A stretch of DNA of 64,000 nucleotides from Hoplostethus atlanticus (Eukaryota > Chordata > Actinopteri > Trachichthyiformes > Trachichthyidae). This document shows positions 1 to 14,200 of the stretch, piece after piece. Below the pieces are notes generated by a model. It was not told the DNA's origin and ran no database searches. It saw only the letters and a list, made by a program, of their open reading frames with translations. Location of the stretch: the NCBI GenBank assembly GCA_034670405.1, contig JAXDDX010000039.1, positions 3,342,501-3,406,500 of the forward strand, written 5' to 3'. The position numbers were made by a program, and so were the translations under genes. Every line of letters starts with the position of its first letter. Position 1 is the stretch's first letter.

Positions 1-524
1 CTTAAATCAATAAAGCACTTCAAGTCTTAAATTCAGTTCTATAGGTCTTAAAAATGTTGTAGTAGGAGTAGGAGAAATGGTACATACACCTAATGTATAT
101 TCTAAGATAAGATAAAACTTTATTGATCCCCGTGGGGGAAATTAGGTCAATTCTGATTGATCTACAATTCACAGGCAATAAAAAAGGTCTCAAAAAGTCT
201 TACATTTATCTTTATTAAACAGAGACAGAGGTGCTCTAGAGGCAGAAACAATCTCATTGGCTTACAGTTACAGTTAAACTGTAGTGGGCGGAGCCAAAGA
301 GCCACAGTCTTTCGGTAGTGGTGCTGCAGTAGCTACTGTTACTGTAGGATAGATGCAGTTTGGAGCTACGCCGCTACCAAATGAAACGTGGTTCTCCCCC
401 CTCGTAGACCCGCTGCACTGCCATGTGACATTTCAACAAAAACAGAAACACAAATATCAAATGGGTTTGATATTTCCTAACAATGATAACGATGCCTGTT
501 GATGTGTGTGTGGTCTCTCTCCAG
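1..524 (+). other. cand2 intron with LINE-type tail
   Basis: This is intronic sequence upstream of the first visible cand2 exon; the polypyrimidine/AG acceptor is at 514-524. Positions 100-150 carry 'aagataaaactttattgatcc', a repeat tail seen in the other orientation near 29950-29975. I see no coding sequence here. Confidence 0.6.
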
Positions 525-666
525 GTACCGGTGATAGTGAAGGCTCTCCACAGGCAGCTGAAGGAGAAGAGCATCAAATCTAGACAGGGCTGCTTCTGCC
601 TCCTCACCGAACTGACCCACACTGTACCTGGAGCCCTGGAACAGCATATACCTGCACTAATACCTG

Positions 667-759
<93 letters not shown>

Positions 760-3700
760 AGCCTTACTTCAGTTTACTGTCAGGGTGTAGCAGTTTGTGT
801 AGGACCCAGAATGCAGACCAAGACAATGGAGTAGAAATAAGCGGTTTTAATGGTGAAGCAGGTGAAGGGATGGTGGGGGGGTGCAGAGGCTGGGCTGGAT
901 GGAGCTGGGGCAAGCAGGTGAGGCAGGAGCGAGGGAAGCAGGCAGGCTGGTGGGTTGCGGCGAGGAGACACAAGGAATGAGGTGTTCAGGGGATCTTGGG
1001 AGACAAGAGAGACAGTTAGAACAGACCGGAGGCACACAAGGGAATATAACTCTGACAATAGGTCTAGAGCGGCCGAGAGAGTGACTACCACGGTAGTTGG
1101 CGGAACAATCTGGCGACGAGTGGTTGAAGAGCTGGGGTATAATACTGCTGGGCTGATGAGGTGATAGGCGGCAGGTGTGGAGGAAAGGCAGGGCCAGGAG
1201 AGGGAGCCACACCCACGCCACACACAGACAGACAACGAGAGACAGACGGGAGATGGAGACACAAGAGAGGTAGGAACACCTGGGGTCGGGGCTGGAGCCG
1301 TGACAGTACCCCCCCCTCAACGGGCGCCTCCGGGTGCTCCACCAGGCTGGTTGGGGTGCTCCTGGTGGAAGTTGCGGATGAGGGAGGGGTCCAGGATGTT
1401 GCGGCGAGGGATCCAGCTGCGTTCTTCCGGGCCGTAATCCTCCCAGTCCTAACCGTGTAGGCAGGATGGTCGTCGATGATTTGGGGGGGTGGAGGGAGGT
1501 CGGCTGGAGGGCACAATGGGCTGGAGGAGACAGGCTTGAGCAGGGAAACATGGAACGTGGGATGTATTTTTAGGGATGGGGGCAGTTTGAGTCTTACCGC
1601 GGCAGGGTTGATGATTTTGTCGATCTCGTAGGGCCCCACATATCGGGGGGCCAACTTCCGGGACTCGACCTGCAGGGGTAGGTCCCGGGAGGAGAGCCAA
1701 ACCTTCTGCCCTGGTTGGTAGGCGGGTGCAGGGATTCGGCGGTGGTTGGCGAGGCGCTGATTTATGGCCGCCAAGCGAAGAAGGGCCGCCCGAGCAGCCT
1801 TCCAAATCCGGCGGCAGTGCTGGAGGTCGACCTGGACAGACGGCACCACCACTTCCTCCTCCTGAGCGGGAAAGAGGGGAGGTTGGTAGCCCAACGAGGT
1901 CTGGAAGGGGGACATATCTGTGGCGGCACTGGTGAGGGAGTTGTGGGCGTACTCATGGCAGTTAAGAGCTCCAGGAGGAGGGAAGCGTCCTCTCGCCGCT
2001 GGTGGTGATGCAGCGGAGGGCCGCTTCCAGGTCCTGGTTGGCCCGCTCCGTCTGCCCATTGGATTGGGGGTGGTAGCCGGAGGAGAGGCTGACGGTGGCG
2101 CCTAGAGCCTGGCAGAAAGCCTTCCACACCTGCAAGGAGAACTGCGGACCCCGGTCGGAAACGATGTCCTGGGGGATCCCGTGGAGCCGGAACATGTGGA
2201 GCACCAGGAGGTCCACAGTCTCCCTGGCAGAGGGAAGCTTGGGGAGAGGGATAAAGTGGACCGCCTTGGAAAATCGGTCGACAATTGTGAGAATGGTGGT
2301 ATTACCGGCTGATGGAGGGAGACCAGTGACGAAGTCGATGGCGACGTGACCAAGGACGGCTGGGAGTGGGCAGTGGGTGTAGTAGACCAGCGGGAGGCTG
2401 GTGGGAGGACTTGCTGCGGGCGCAGATGGAGCAGGCGGACACGAAGGCCCGGGTGTCCTGGGTCATGGAGGGCCACCAAAAACTCTGCCTGATGAAGGCC
2501 AGGGTGAAATTGAACCTCCCCAGGAACAAAGCCCACCGCGCTTGCTGGGAATTGAGCCGTTTGGCAGAGCGGAGGTAGGAGAGGTTCTTGTGGTCGGTCC
2601 AGACCACAAACGGTTGCTCCGCCCCCTCCAGCCAGTGCCTCCACTCCTCCAAGGCCAGGACCACCGCCAGGAGCTCCCGGTTCCCCATGTCATAGTTCTG
2701 CTCAGCAGGGGAGAGACGCCGGGAGAAGAATGCGCAGAGGTGTCGCTTCTGGTCCTCCGAGGATCGTTGGGACAAGACGGCCCCAACGCCGGAGTCGGAA
2801 GCATCCACCTCCACCACAAACTGGTTAGAGGAGTCTGGATGTCTCAAGACCGGGGCGGAGGTGAAGAGACACTTGAGATGGGCGAAGGCTGCATCCGCCT
2901 CGGGGGTCCAAGAGAACGGGCAGAGGGTGGAGGTGAGCCGAGTAAGCGGGGCTGCGACCCTGCTGAAGTCCCGAATAAACCTCCGGTAAAAGTTAGCGAA
3001 GCCAAGGAATTGCTGGAGCTGTTTCCGGGAGGAGGGTGTCGGCCACTCAGCCACAGCCTGGATCTTGGCCGGGTCTGTCTTCACCTGCCCTGCTCGATGA
3101 TGTAACCTAGGAAGCTTACAGACGGGACATGAAATTTGCATTTCTCAGCCTTAACAAACAGTTTGTTTTCAAGCAGACGACGGAGCACCAACCTGACATG
3201 CTGGACGTGCTCCTCCCTGTCCCGGGAGAAGATCAGGATGTCGTCAAGGTACACAAAGACAAACCGGTTCAGCATGTCGCGGAGGACGTCATTGACGAGT
3301 GCCTGGAAAACCGCTGGGGTGTTGGTGAGGCCGAAGGGCATGACCAGGTACTCGAAGTGGCCAAGGGCGGTGTTAAAGGCTGTTTTCCACTCGTCGCCCT
3401 CCTGGATCCGGATGAGGTGGTAAGCGTTACGGAGGTCCAGCTTGGAAAAAACTGTTGCGTGATGGAGGCTCGAAGGCAGGGTCTATGAGTAGCAGGGGGT
3501 ATTTGTCTTTCACCGTGATTTTATTCAGACCCCGGAAGTCGATACATGGGCCGACGGGAGACGAGGAGGGTCTGATCAGCCCGCTGCCAGGGAGTCGTGA
3601 ATGTAGGTCTCCATGGCCCCCCTCTCTGGGCGAGAGAGGTTGTAGAGGCGGCTAGTCGGCAGGGAAGCTCCGGGAAGCAGATTGATGGCGCAGTCGTAAG

Positions 3701-6700
3701 GCCGGTGAGGAGGTAGGGAGAGGGCCCGATGTTTATTAAACACCTCACCGAGGTCGTGATAGACAGAGGGAACAGAGGAGAGGACGGGAGGCTCCGGGAC
3801 AGGAACGGTGGTGGACTTATTCGGGGCTAGGGCAGACAGGAGGCAGTGGGAGTGGCAAAACACTCTCCAGCTGATCACAGAGCCAGAGGACCAGTCGATG
3901 TGCGGGTTGTGGAGCGCCAACCAGGGCCGACCCAACACCACCGGAGCGTGGGGAGAAGAGATGACGTGGAGCTGGATGCGTTCCCGGTGGTTTCCCGACA
4001 ATACCAGCGTGAGAGGTGCAGAGTGGTGCGTGATGCGGGCCAGGAGCTTGCCGTCCAGTGCGGTGACAGTCAGCGAGGAAGGGAGAGGCTTGGTGGGGAT
4101 CCCCGCCTGTGAAACCAGCGTGGAGTCGATGAAGCTGGCATCGGCACCGGAGCGCCACCTCCCTACTCAACTCCCGGCTAAGTCCGCTCTGGAACGCGGT
4201 AATCAGGGCGCTGTCATTCCAGCTGGACTCAATGGCTAAACTGCGGAACTTGCTTACATATTCTCGAACACTGAGCTTGCCCTGTCGAAGTCTCAGTAGG
4301 TGCTGCCCTGCTTGCTGTCCCCTTATGGGGTGGTCAAACACACGCTTGAGCTCGGCAGCGAAAGCTGCGAATGACTGTGCTGTGGGAGAACCCTGCTCAT
4401 AGAGAGCGTTGTACAGGCTAAGCGGGGCTCCTTCCAACAGGTTAACAATAAAAGCTATTTTCGCTGCTTCGCTCCCATAGTGGGACGGTTGGGCATTAAA
4501 AGTGAGTCTACACTGGATTAAAAACTCACGGCAGGTGTTGGGGTTGCCGGAATACTTGGCCGGGGGTGGAACATGTGGCTCCGAGGGAGAGGAGGCAGGA
4601 GGACCCGGGGGGAAAGCTGCTAGGGGTGGCGAGGAATCCGTGGCACCGACAGATCCCAAGCGGAGAGGAGCCAGAGCTGAGAAAATGTCCTTAAGTTGTT
4701 CCAGGATCGCTTGCAGCGCCTGCTTCAGGGTGTCGTAGTCTGCTGGGTCCATGCTGGCCAGATTGTTCTGTCAGGGTGTAGCAGTTTGTGTAGGACCCAG
4801 AATGCAGACCAAGACAATGGAGTAGAAATAAGCGGTTTTAATGGTGAAACAGGTGAAGGGATGGTGGGGGGTGCAGAGGCTGGGCTGGATGGAGCTGGGG
4901 AAGCAGGTGAGGCAGGAGCGAGGGAAGCAGGCAGGCTGGGGGGTTGCGGCGAGGAGACACGAGGAATGAGGCGTTCAGGGGATCTTGGGAGACAAGAGAG
5001 ACAGTTAGAACAGACCGGAGGCACACAAGGGAATATAACTCTGACAACAGGTCTAGAGCGGCCGAGAGAGTGACTACCACGATAGTTGGCGGAACAATCT
5101 GGCAACGAGTGGTTGAAGAGCCGGGGTATATGTACTGCTGGGCTGATGAGGTGATAGGCGGCAGGTGTGGAGGAAAGGCAGGGCCAGGAGAGGGAGCCAC
5201 ACCCACGCCACACACAGACAGACAACGAGAGACAGACAGGGGAGGTGGAGACACAAGGGAGGCAGGAACACAGGGAAAACCCGGGGTTGGGGCTGGAGCC
5301 GTGACAGTTTACAACTCTTTTCCCAAGCTCCCATTCTCTCATTGTCTTTTCCCTTTTAATTTCTCCTTCCTTTCCTCCTGCTCTTTTTATTTCTCCTTTT
5401 TTCCTCTTCATCTTTGCCTATTTCATCCCTCCTCCTTTCCTCCAGGCATTGTTTTCTCCCTGACAGACAAGGCCAGCTCCTCCACCATGAGGATCGATGC
5501 TCTGTCCTTCCTCCATGTCCTCCTCCTCTCCCACCCTCCCCAAGCCTTCCAGCCACACATGCAGGTTCTTTTCTGTTTTGTTTAAGGATTTTTTTGTGCG
5601 GTATATCAAAAATGATCTGTGAAGGAGTAGGATTTGTAGATGGAAAATATTCTTTTTCAGTTTCAGACCCCAGTGTAACTCAAGCTACCGGTCTATTTGG
5701 CTCAAATAGTTAAAAACAGTTTTACAGCTTCCAAATACATTAAAACTTGTGTTTAGCGACATCTAGTGGCTCACCCTGCATTCACGTGCTGTCAGATGTA
5801 TCAGAAAAACTAATGATGAAGTCGATGAAGTTTTGTGTCAGTCAGCGGTAAGAAACAGCCAGTTAGCCAGACTAGCCACCATAACCTCCGTGTGTTTTCA
5901 TCAGTTGGCTTTCGGGTTTGATTTTCCGACAAAATAGCACGTGAATGCAACACTGTTAAGCAGCCGACATGGACGACCCGGATGTCGGACCTTACCACCG
6001 GCACGTGAACGCACAGTCAGTCAGTCAGTCAGAGTGTGGAGACATTTCTTCACTTCTTCTCCCATGCTGTGTTCGTTGCAGGTGCTAGTGCCCCCGGTGG
6101 CGGGGTGTGTGGATGACAGTTTCTATAAGATCACGTCGGAGGCTCTGCTGGTCACCCAGCAGCTGGTCAGGGTGATGAGGCCGCTGGAGCAGACCGCTGC
6201 AGCCGGGGGCTTCGACCCCAAGCCCTTCGTCAAACAGGTACGATGGACTGGGTCTGGCTGGGTTGTGTTGTGTTGCACTGGGTTCTGTCATATTATGTTT
6301 TTCCACCGCAGGAACCTTTTTAGTTCCCCAAGAGTTCCAGGTTGCTTTCCCACTGCACCAAAGTACCAGAGAGATTCTGTTTTTGGAGGAGCCCTCCAAC
6401 GCTCTCTGGATCTCCTCGTCTCAAAAAGTATAGATTAGTCCTGAACCTCGTCATCGGTCCATTTTCCAAAACAATAAATCGCTGCGAGACGTTCGATGAG
6501 ATACCAAATGGGTTTTCTACCGGTATTGAACAAGCACAGAGGTTGGCGGACTTGACGATTTCTGCAACTCCGCCCCAATGGTTCCTGGTAGCCCCAAAAG
6601 TACTACCTCGCTAGCAGGAACTTTTTGGGGCCCAGGAGTTCCTGAGATGGAAAAATTACTTTTCTGTTTTGGCTTGTCCTCTTCTTTTCTATTCAGTTCT

Positions 6701-8181
6701 ATTCTATTCTATTCTGTTTTTTCCAGTTCTGCTGTTCTGTTGTACTATCCCCTATTCTGTGTTTTGCAAATTCTTTGTTTCCACTTGTCACTTAATGGTT
6801 TTTCTGTCTTAAATACATTTTCTTATCATTATTTATTCTTGATTCAGTAAATGCAAAGAATTAAAAAAAATAAGTTATTAAGCTTATTGTCATTATCTAA
6901 AAAAAAATCTGAGAACATTTTTGTTTGTCCCAGGTGTTTTCTGGGACCCTGAAGAGGTTGAAGGCCAAAGACATTGACCAGGAAGTGAAAGAGAGGGCCA
7001 TTTCCTGTATGGGTCACATGGTGTGTCACCTAGGCGACCACCTGGGGGCGGAGCTGCAGGGCGTGTTGTCGATTTTTCTGGAGAGGTTGAAGAATGAGAT
7101 CACCAGACTGACAGCCGTTAAGACCATCACACTCATCTCTGCCTCACCCTTAAAGGTGCCGGATAACGGGTTTTCTTTTTACTTAACCTTTAGTTAGTCG
7201 TCAAGCGACACATGACCAAGAAAGCATCATCGTGACAAACATAAACTAGATACACAAGATTCATAAGAAAGCAAAATGCACTCCTTCTGTAGCAATTCAT
7301 CTCGTCTAACTTGGACAGCTGGGTGAAATTGGTCTCACCAGTTGAAACCCCTCAGCAGGTGAAACTAGTTTGGAGACATCTTCAGATGTTTCAGTCCCTT
7401 AAAACAAGATTTCAGGTCATGCCCGTTCTTCTTACTCGGTGATGCACACTCATTTCATAGGGGAAGAGCAAAACATCTTCCCTGTATCTATCTCCCTACC
7501 CCCTCTCTTCCTCTTTTAAGTGTTAATTTCCTCAACAAGGGTTTGTGATTCCTCCCTCCTCCCTCCCCTCCAGATCGACTTGTCGTCCATCCTGTCCGAG
7601 GCCTTGTCGGTGCTGGGGTCTTTCCTGAGGAAGAACCAGCGGGCTCTGAAGCTTGGCACCCTGGCGTGTCTGACAGCGCTGGTCACCCATCACGCCGCCA
7701 GCGTCAAACCCGCGACGCTGGAGCCTGTACTGGCTGAGCTTCCCGCCCTTGTGGATGAGGGTGACATGCACGTATCACAGGTAGTGGGGGACTGGACCTC
7801 AGTCACATTCAGCTACATGCTTGTGTAATATATTGTCTGGCCCAGACAGCTCAGTCAGTAGAGCATGAGAGTCTCAGGGTCGTGGGTTCGATCCCCACAT
7901 AGTGTAAACTATCACCCTTGTAAGTCGCTTTGGATAAAAGCCTCTGCTAAATGACTGGAATGTATATGTCACATTTTGCTGCCGTGTAGGTATCGGTCAC
8001 CCTCCTGACCTGGATGGCCAAAGCCTGCCCCTCCTCCCTGGCTAAGATCGGCTCATCTGTGCTGCCGGGGGTGTTCAGACTAGTCCATTCTCCACTGCTG
8101 CAGGGGGGTGCACTGGCGGCCATATTGGAGTTCCTACAGGCACTGGTACTGTCCAAAACCAGTAATCTGGGATATAGGTAC

Positions 8182-8217
<36 letters not shown>

Positions 8218-11200
8218 CCAAAAGTTTTGCTTGCTGTTGAGCTGAATCTCATGGGCGGGATCTACGCTGAAGGATGTAAGACACGTCTCTATTGGCCAGT
8301 CTCGATCGGAGTGACAGCTTGGTAACATCCACTGTTAGTAAACGAGAGAAGGAGTTTTGAAGTCCATGGAGAAGACAGAGCGGGAATGTTACGTTTGAAC
8401 TGTGGATGTTGCCAAGCTGTCACTCCGATCGAGACTGGCCAATAGAGACGTGTCTTACATCTTTCAGCGTAGGTCCCGCCCACGAGATTCAGCTCAACAG
8501 CAAGCAAAACTTTTGGATTTGCAAGCAAAACTTTTGGATTCACATTAATATATTTTTAATCACAAATTTATTTTACTTGTAATAAAACATTTTTTGATCG
8601 CAGTGTCGACAGTTTTGCTCTCAAACCTTTTCTGTTTGATTGCATAATAAAGACACAAAAGTAACCCCATACTTACCCACCAAAGAATAAATCTGAAATG
8701 TTTTCATATCTTCCCCAACCCCCCAACCCCCTCCCAGTCAGTTGCTGAAGGGTCTGACTGGGCCGTTCCACAGCTCCCAGTCCCACCAGCCCGACGGCCC
8801 GGCCATCCACAGACAGTCCTACCACTCTGTGGCTCGCTGTGTGGCTGCACTGTCTGCTGCCTGCCCCAAAGAGACACCAGGCATGGTGGCCGGCCTGGTG
8901 CAGGAGGTGAGGGGGCGGTGGCGGGGTACCACTGTACTCTGCTGTACACTGTACTCTCGCAAGTTTACTCTCTTCTATCCTATTCCACTTAATTCTACCT
9001 CCTCTCCTCCTTGTTTCCTCTCCTCTCCTCTCCAGGTGAAGAGCCCAGGCTCTCCAGACTCGGCTCGTGTCCTGGCTCTGTTGTGTCTGGGGGAGGTGGG
9101 GAGGAGCAGCAGCCTGGGGGGGAGCAAGGAGGTGCAGGGAGTCATCCTGGAGGCCTTCAACTCATCCAGCGAAGAGGTGAAGATGCTAAATAATCAATTT
9201 ACCCTGTGAGGACCTGTAGGAATGTATTGAAAAACATGTGCGCGCCAGTCAAGCCCTTCCCCCGATTTCATCTAATTTAATTTCATTGTGGTACTTTTAC
9301 TTCACTGTCTCACTGTCTAAAACACTTTGGAAGCGTTGTTTTTAGAAAAGTGCCATACAAATAAAACGAGGGTTACGAATGTAACCACGGTTCTATGAAT
9401 TCTGGATGACCGCCAGAGGCGGTGCTTAAGCACTGGATCTTGTCCATCTCGCGCAAGCGCAGGTCGAGTAATTATACCAACAAAGTCACCTGTGACCTGG
9501 GATGACGTAGGGCACGCCCCCAGTATAAAATCCCCCGTCATCCAGTAATCTGTTCCCACAGAATCTTCTCGCCACGATTTCGAGTGACAGAGAACTCTGG
9601 CGGTCATCCAGAATTCATAGAACCGTGGTTACATTCGTAACCCTCGTTCTATTTCATTCTTCCTGACCGCCAGAGGCGGTGCTTAAGCACTGGATGACTC
9701 ATACCAACAAGGTCACGAGGAAGGCCTTACCACACTAAGGGGCCGAAGGCGAAGTTAAACCGCTGCTGCAACAGTGTGGGGGGCGGCCACGTTGACCCTG
9801 TAGAAGCGGGCAAAGGTGCATGGCGAAGCCCAGGTAGCAGCCGCACAAATTTCCTTTAGCGGCACCCCCTTCAGGGCCGCCCAGGATGTAGATATACTCC
9901 TTGTAGAGTGGCAGTGAACGTTTATGGGTACGGGTAGCCCCTGTGATCTGTAAGCACTCAAGATCACATCAACAATCCAATTAGAGAGCCTCTGCTTTGA
10001 CAGGGCCTCTCCTCTCCTGTGCCCCCCATGGCAAATGAAGAGACTGTCAAGCTAGCAGTCGCTTCCACATAAGCCTTGAGCGCCCGCACCGGGCACAGTG
10101 GCTCCAATATCTCATTATTCCCCCTCAGTGCATCTGGGGGGTTAAATGCCGCTAGCTCGAGCACCTGGTTGACATGAGAGGGAGACAGCCTTTTGGGAAG
10201 AAAGGATGGATTGGGCCAGAGTGTCACCCCTGAACCATCTGCATTCCAGCGCATGCATGACTGGCTTACTGACAAGGCATGGAGCTCGCCCACCCGCTTT
10301 GCCGAAGCGATGGCCAGTAGGAACGCTGTCTTACCAGACAGCCACCTCAGTTCAGCCTGCCCCAATGGCTCATATGGGGGCTGACCAAGGGTGTCTAGTA
10401 CCAGGTGCAGATCCCATGAGGGCATTTTGATGGCCCGTGGAGGGTCCAGCCTGTGGGCTCCCCTCAGAAAATGCGTAACCAGATAGTGAGACCCCACTGA
10501 CTGGTTGCCTATTTGAATATGCCCCGCTGAAATAGCAGCCACGTAGACCTTTAAGGTGGAGGCACGTTTACTGCCATCCAGCAGGGACTGCAGGAAGCAC
10601 AGTATCACAGCCACTGAGCAACTCTCAGGCACCTCATTATGTGCCCTGCACCACTCGGAGAACAGCTTCCATCGGTTAGCATACTGAACCCTGGTGGAAG
10701 GTGCCCTTGAGTTCAGAATAGTCTGAAGAACTGATTGGTCACAAGCCATTAGAAGCGGGTCTTGGCCCTCAAGGGCCAGACACACAGCTGTAGGCGACCT
10801 GGGTCCGGGTGCCATATGCGACCTTCCAGTTGTGACAGGAGGTCTGGCCTCCTCGGGAGGTGCCATGGCACTCCGTCGAGGAGCCTTAGTAGCGCCGGAA
10901 ACCATGGTCGGCCTGGCCAATTTGGGGCCACTAGGAGTAGCCTGTGGCAGTCTCGTTGGACTCTGTCCAACGTCACGAGTATCAGGGGAATCGGGGGAAA
11001 GGCATAGAGAAGGCAGTCTGGCCAAGCATGAGCCAGAGCGTCCCGTCCCAGTGGGCTGGTCTTCTCCGTCAAGGAGAACCAAAGGGGGCAGTGTGTCGAT
11101 GCCTCCGAGGCGAAGAGGTCCACCTCTGCTCTGCCGTATTTGCCCCAAATCCTGCCTATCACCTCTGGGTGGAGCTTCCACTCCCCCGAGGGTGGCCTCT

Positions 11201-14200
11201 GGCGGGAAAGCAGATCTGCTGCGCAGTTCTGCACCCCTGGGAGATGCATGGCCCTGAGGCTCAAGAAGCGGTTAAAGGCCCAAGTGAGAAGCTGTTGTGA
11301 CACCCGCAGACACTGTCTGGACTTGGTGCCCCCTTGATGGTTTATCTGGTAAACCGTTGAGGTGTTGTCCGTCCAGATGAGTACATGACGGTTCCTCAGG
11401 GCTGGAAGAAAGGCTTTGAGTGCCCCATATACGGCGCGGAGCTCCAGCACATTTATGTGCTCCAACGTCTGCTGCGTGTTCCATAGCCCTCTGGCTGTCC
11501 TGTGCTGCCAGACAGCTCCCCACCCTAACAGGGAGGAGTCTGTCTCTACCACTTCCCGACGGGAGGGTATGACTCCCAAGGGAACACCTCTGGTTAAATA
11601 TGCCCTCCTCCATGGTTTCAGGGTGAAGAGGCACTGCCTCGCCACTCTGACCCTCCTGCGTCTGTGCCACTTGGGGTCCAAGTGGAGGCCATTCAACCAC
11701 ATCTGAAGGGGACGCAAGGAGAGGAGGCCCAATGGTACCACTGTGGATGCTGCCGTCAGCATGCCCAGTAGCCGGAGGAAGAGCCTGTATTCTAACACCT
11801 GGCCCTGTCTAACGCGACATAGGAGGTGCAATATGGCCTCCACCCGCTTCGGGGAAGGGGTGGCTCTCATTGACTGAGAGTCGAGAGTTACCCCAAGGTA
11901 GACGATGCTCTGATTGGGTGTAATGTTGCTCTTGCTGTAGTTTACCACAAGGCCCAGTTGGTTCACATGGGAGAGGAGCGTGGACGTGTCTCTGAGCGCA
12001 CCCTCCCAGGTCGGGGAGATGACTAACCAGTCGTCCAGATATGGAAGGACCCTCATACCTCTGGCTTGTATTGGTGCCAGGGCTGCTGCAATGCATCTGG
12101 TAAATACCCGAGGGGCTAGGGAAAGCCCGAAAGGAAGAACCTTGAACTGGTAAGCCTGACCCCTGAAGGCGAAGCGAAGAAATCGCCTGTGGTGTGGAGC
12201 AATGGGTACATGAAAGTATGCATCCTTCAGGTCTATGGAGACAAACCAATCGCCCTGTGCCACGGCCTGGAGGACCTCTGCCGTGCGCAACATATGGAAA
12301 GGCAAGACCTTCAGGAAACAGTTCAGCCCTCTCAGGTCGAGGATAGGGCGAAACCCGCCATCCCTCTTGGGAATCAGAAAATACATTGAGTAGAACCCAC
12401 CGAGCCGTGTCTGTAGACCTACCTCTTCGATGGCGTCTTTTTGTAGCAGGGCGCTGACCTCCTGGCTGAGGGCCAGGGCTTTTGCGGGGTCTCTGACCAC
12501 CGATTCTTTGACCCCGCTGAAGGCTGGGGGCCGGCGTCGGAATTGTAGTTTGTACCCCCTGGATAGTGTTGAGACCACCCAAGGGTCTGAGGTGTGCTTC
12601 CCCCAGTAGCTGAGGTGCTGCTGAGAGAAGCGTCCGACCGCCAGCCCGGGAGTCTCAGGTCCAACCCCCCCAGCCCTTAGGGGCCGTGGGGGGGCGACGA
12701 CGACCAGGCGGTGGTCCCCTTGGCACCTGAAATGTCAGCCGTGCAGGGGCACGTTGGTCACCTCGTGCCTGATAGCGCTGGCCCCTTGCTGCGCCTAGGC
12801 GAGCAGGTGGCTGAGCGTGGCTGGGATTCGACACTGGAGAGGGTCTCTGCCTCTGAACTGGCGAGGGCCCTCTATGTAATCCAGCAAACTGCTGCCTAGC
12901 TTGGCCCACTTGCACACTGCGCTCCAGGGCCTGCTGCGCTGCTGGGCCAAACATCTCGCCCGGGACCACCGGGAGAGAGCGGAGGGTCTGACGACATGCC
13001 TCCGACAGGGGAGACTGGGCCAGCCAGACCTGGCACCTTGCCAGGGTCACTGTCGACATCAACCTACCAAGCTCCCTAGACATGAAGGCAAAGGCCTGCA
13101 GAGATGCATCGCTGAGGGTCTGGACTGAGGCGTCCGCACCCGACTGCTGCAGGGTCTGCGACAAGGCCAGTATGAGGTGTGACAATGAATTCCCAATGCG
13201 GCCCATACGGGCAGCTATGTCATAACTCCTTGTAAGGAGGTCATCCGTCATGCGGCACTGCAGCCGGGGACAGCGAGCATCGGGTCTGAGAGCTTCGTCA
13301 GGAGATACTATGAGGGAGGCAACAGATGGCTCTACCGGGGGCATCCGATCCAACCCATAGCTACCTGCATCCTGCATAGCGGCCAAAGCCCTACTGTCAC
13401 TAGTGTGATGGACGAGGGACCTTGGATCTGGCCAGCACCTCTGGAGCTCCTCAATGTAAGGCTTTGAGGGGGGCACAGTGAAGGCTGAGGGCTGGGGAAC
13501 CTGCCTGAAGAATGCGCTTGTCTGCGCAGTGGCCACAGGGGCTTCGTCCAGCCCCAACCGTGCTAAGGCCATACGTTTGGCGGGCTTTACCATGACACGG
13601 CCAGCCTCTGCCTCATTCGCAGAACCCCCTTCGGTCCCCTGGGAGAAAACGTTTGAGGTATGGGAGGTTGCATCCTCCTCCACTCCCTCTTCCTCATTGA
13701 ATAGGCTGCAGGAAGCTGCCGTGGACAACACATCCTCCTCCCGATCAGGGGAGCTCCTAGCGGCGGTGCTAACTGCCGGGGCTGCTATGCCATCAGCGGG
13801 CTGGAGGTTCAGCAAGAGGGCCTTAATCTGAGCGAACTCGGATGATAGGGCGTCCACCTTAAGGGCCAGAGAGTTGAGTCTCTTCTTAGGGGGGCCCCCC
13901 GACTCCGCCCTGTGGCGTTTGGGGTTCCTGGGTGCTGATGCTACACCGGATGGGGGCAACTGACTGCTCCCCAAACCGGTGCCCTCCACCTCCGCCAGTC
14001 TGGCAAGCTTTAATGCCCGTGGCATGAAACTGCAGTTCATGCATGGGTTGTCAGACAACCCTTCTCTCAGGTGTTCCGCGCCTAGACAGGCGGGACACTG
14101 ATCGTGGCCGTCCTCCGCTTGGAGGGGGGCCATGCAAGTGCCGCAAGCATGTGACCCCAACATTATAACACAATGCCTCAGTCAACAATAAGATGGCGTA

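Larger units (their letters stand above)
778..5306 (-). mobile_element. Gypsy-type LTR retrotransposon, internally deleted, antisense in cand2 intron
   Basis: Two near-identical LTRs (778-1305 and 4769-5306, bounded TG...CA) flank a minus-strand gag-pol remnant. The 6-bp sequence gtttac sits immediately outside both ends (772-777 and 5307-5312), a target-site duplication. A purine-rich tract (read as C-run at 1307-1313 on +) precedes the 3' LTR as expected for a PPT. The pol order PR-RT-RNase H-integrase with chromodomain-like remains places it in the Gypsy superfamily (chromovirus-like). Several frameshifts and at least two in-element deletions make it non-autonomous. High LTR similarity suggests a fairly recent insertion. 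Confidence 0.92.

Noticed and set aside
483-980. 165-codon frame through the (CA)n tract
   Set aside because: The first part is the real cand2 exon; beyond 666 it reads through a splice donor into microsatellite and LTR sequence.
7848-7920. Possible tRNA gene
   Set aside because: A- and B-box-like words are present but the acceptor and anticodon stems do not pair, and the fish SINE tail follows.
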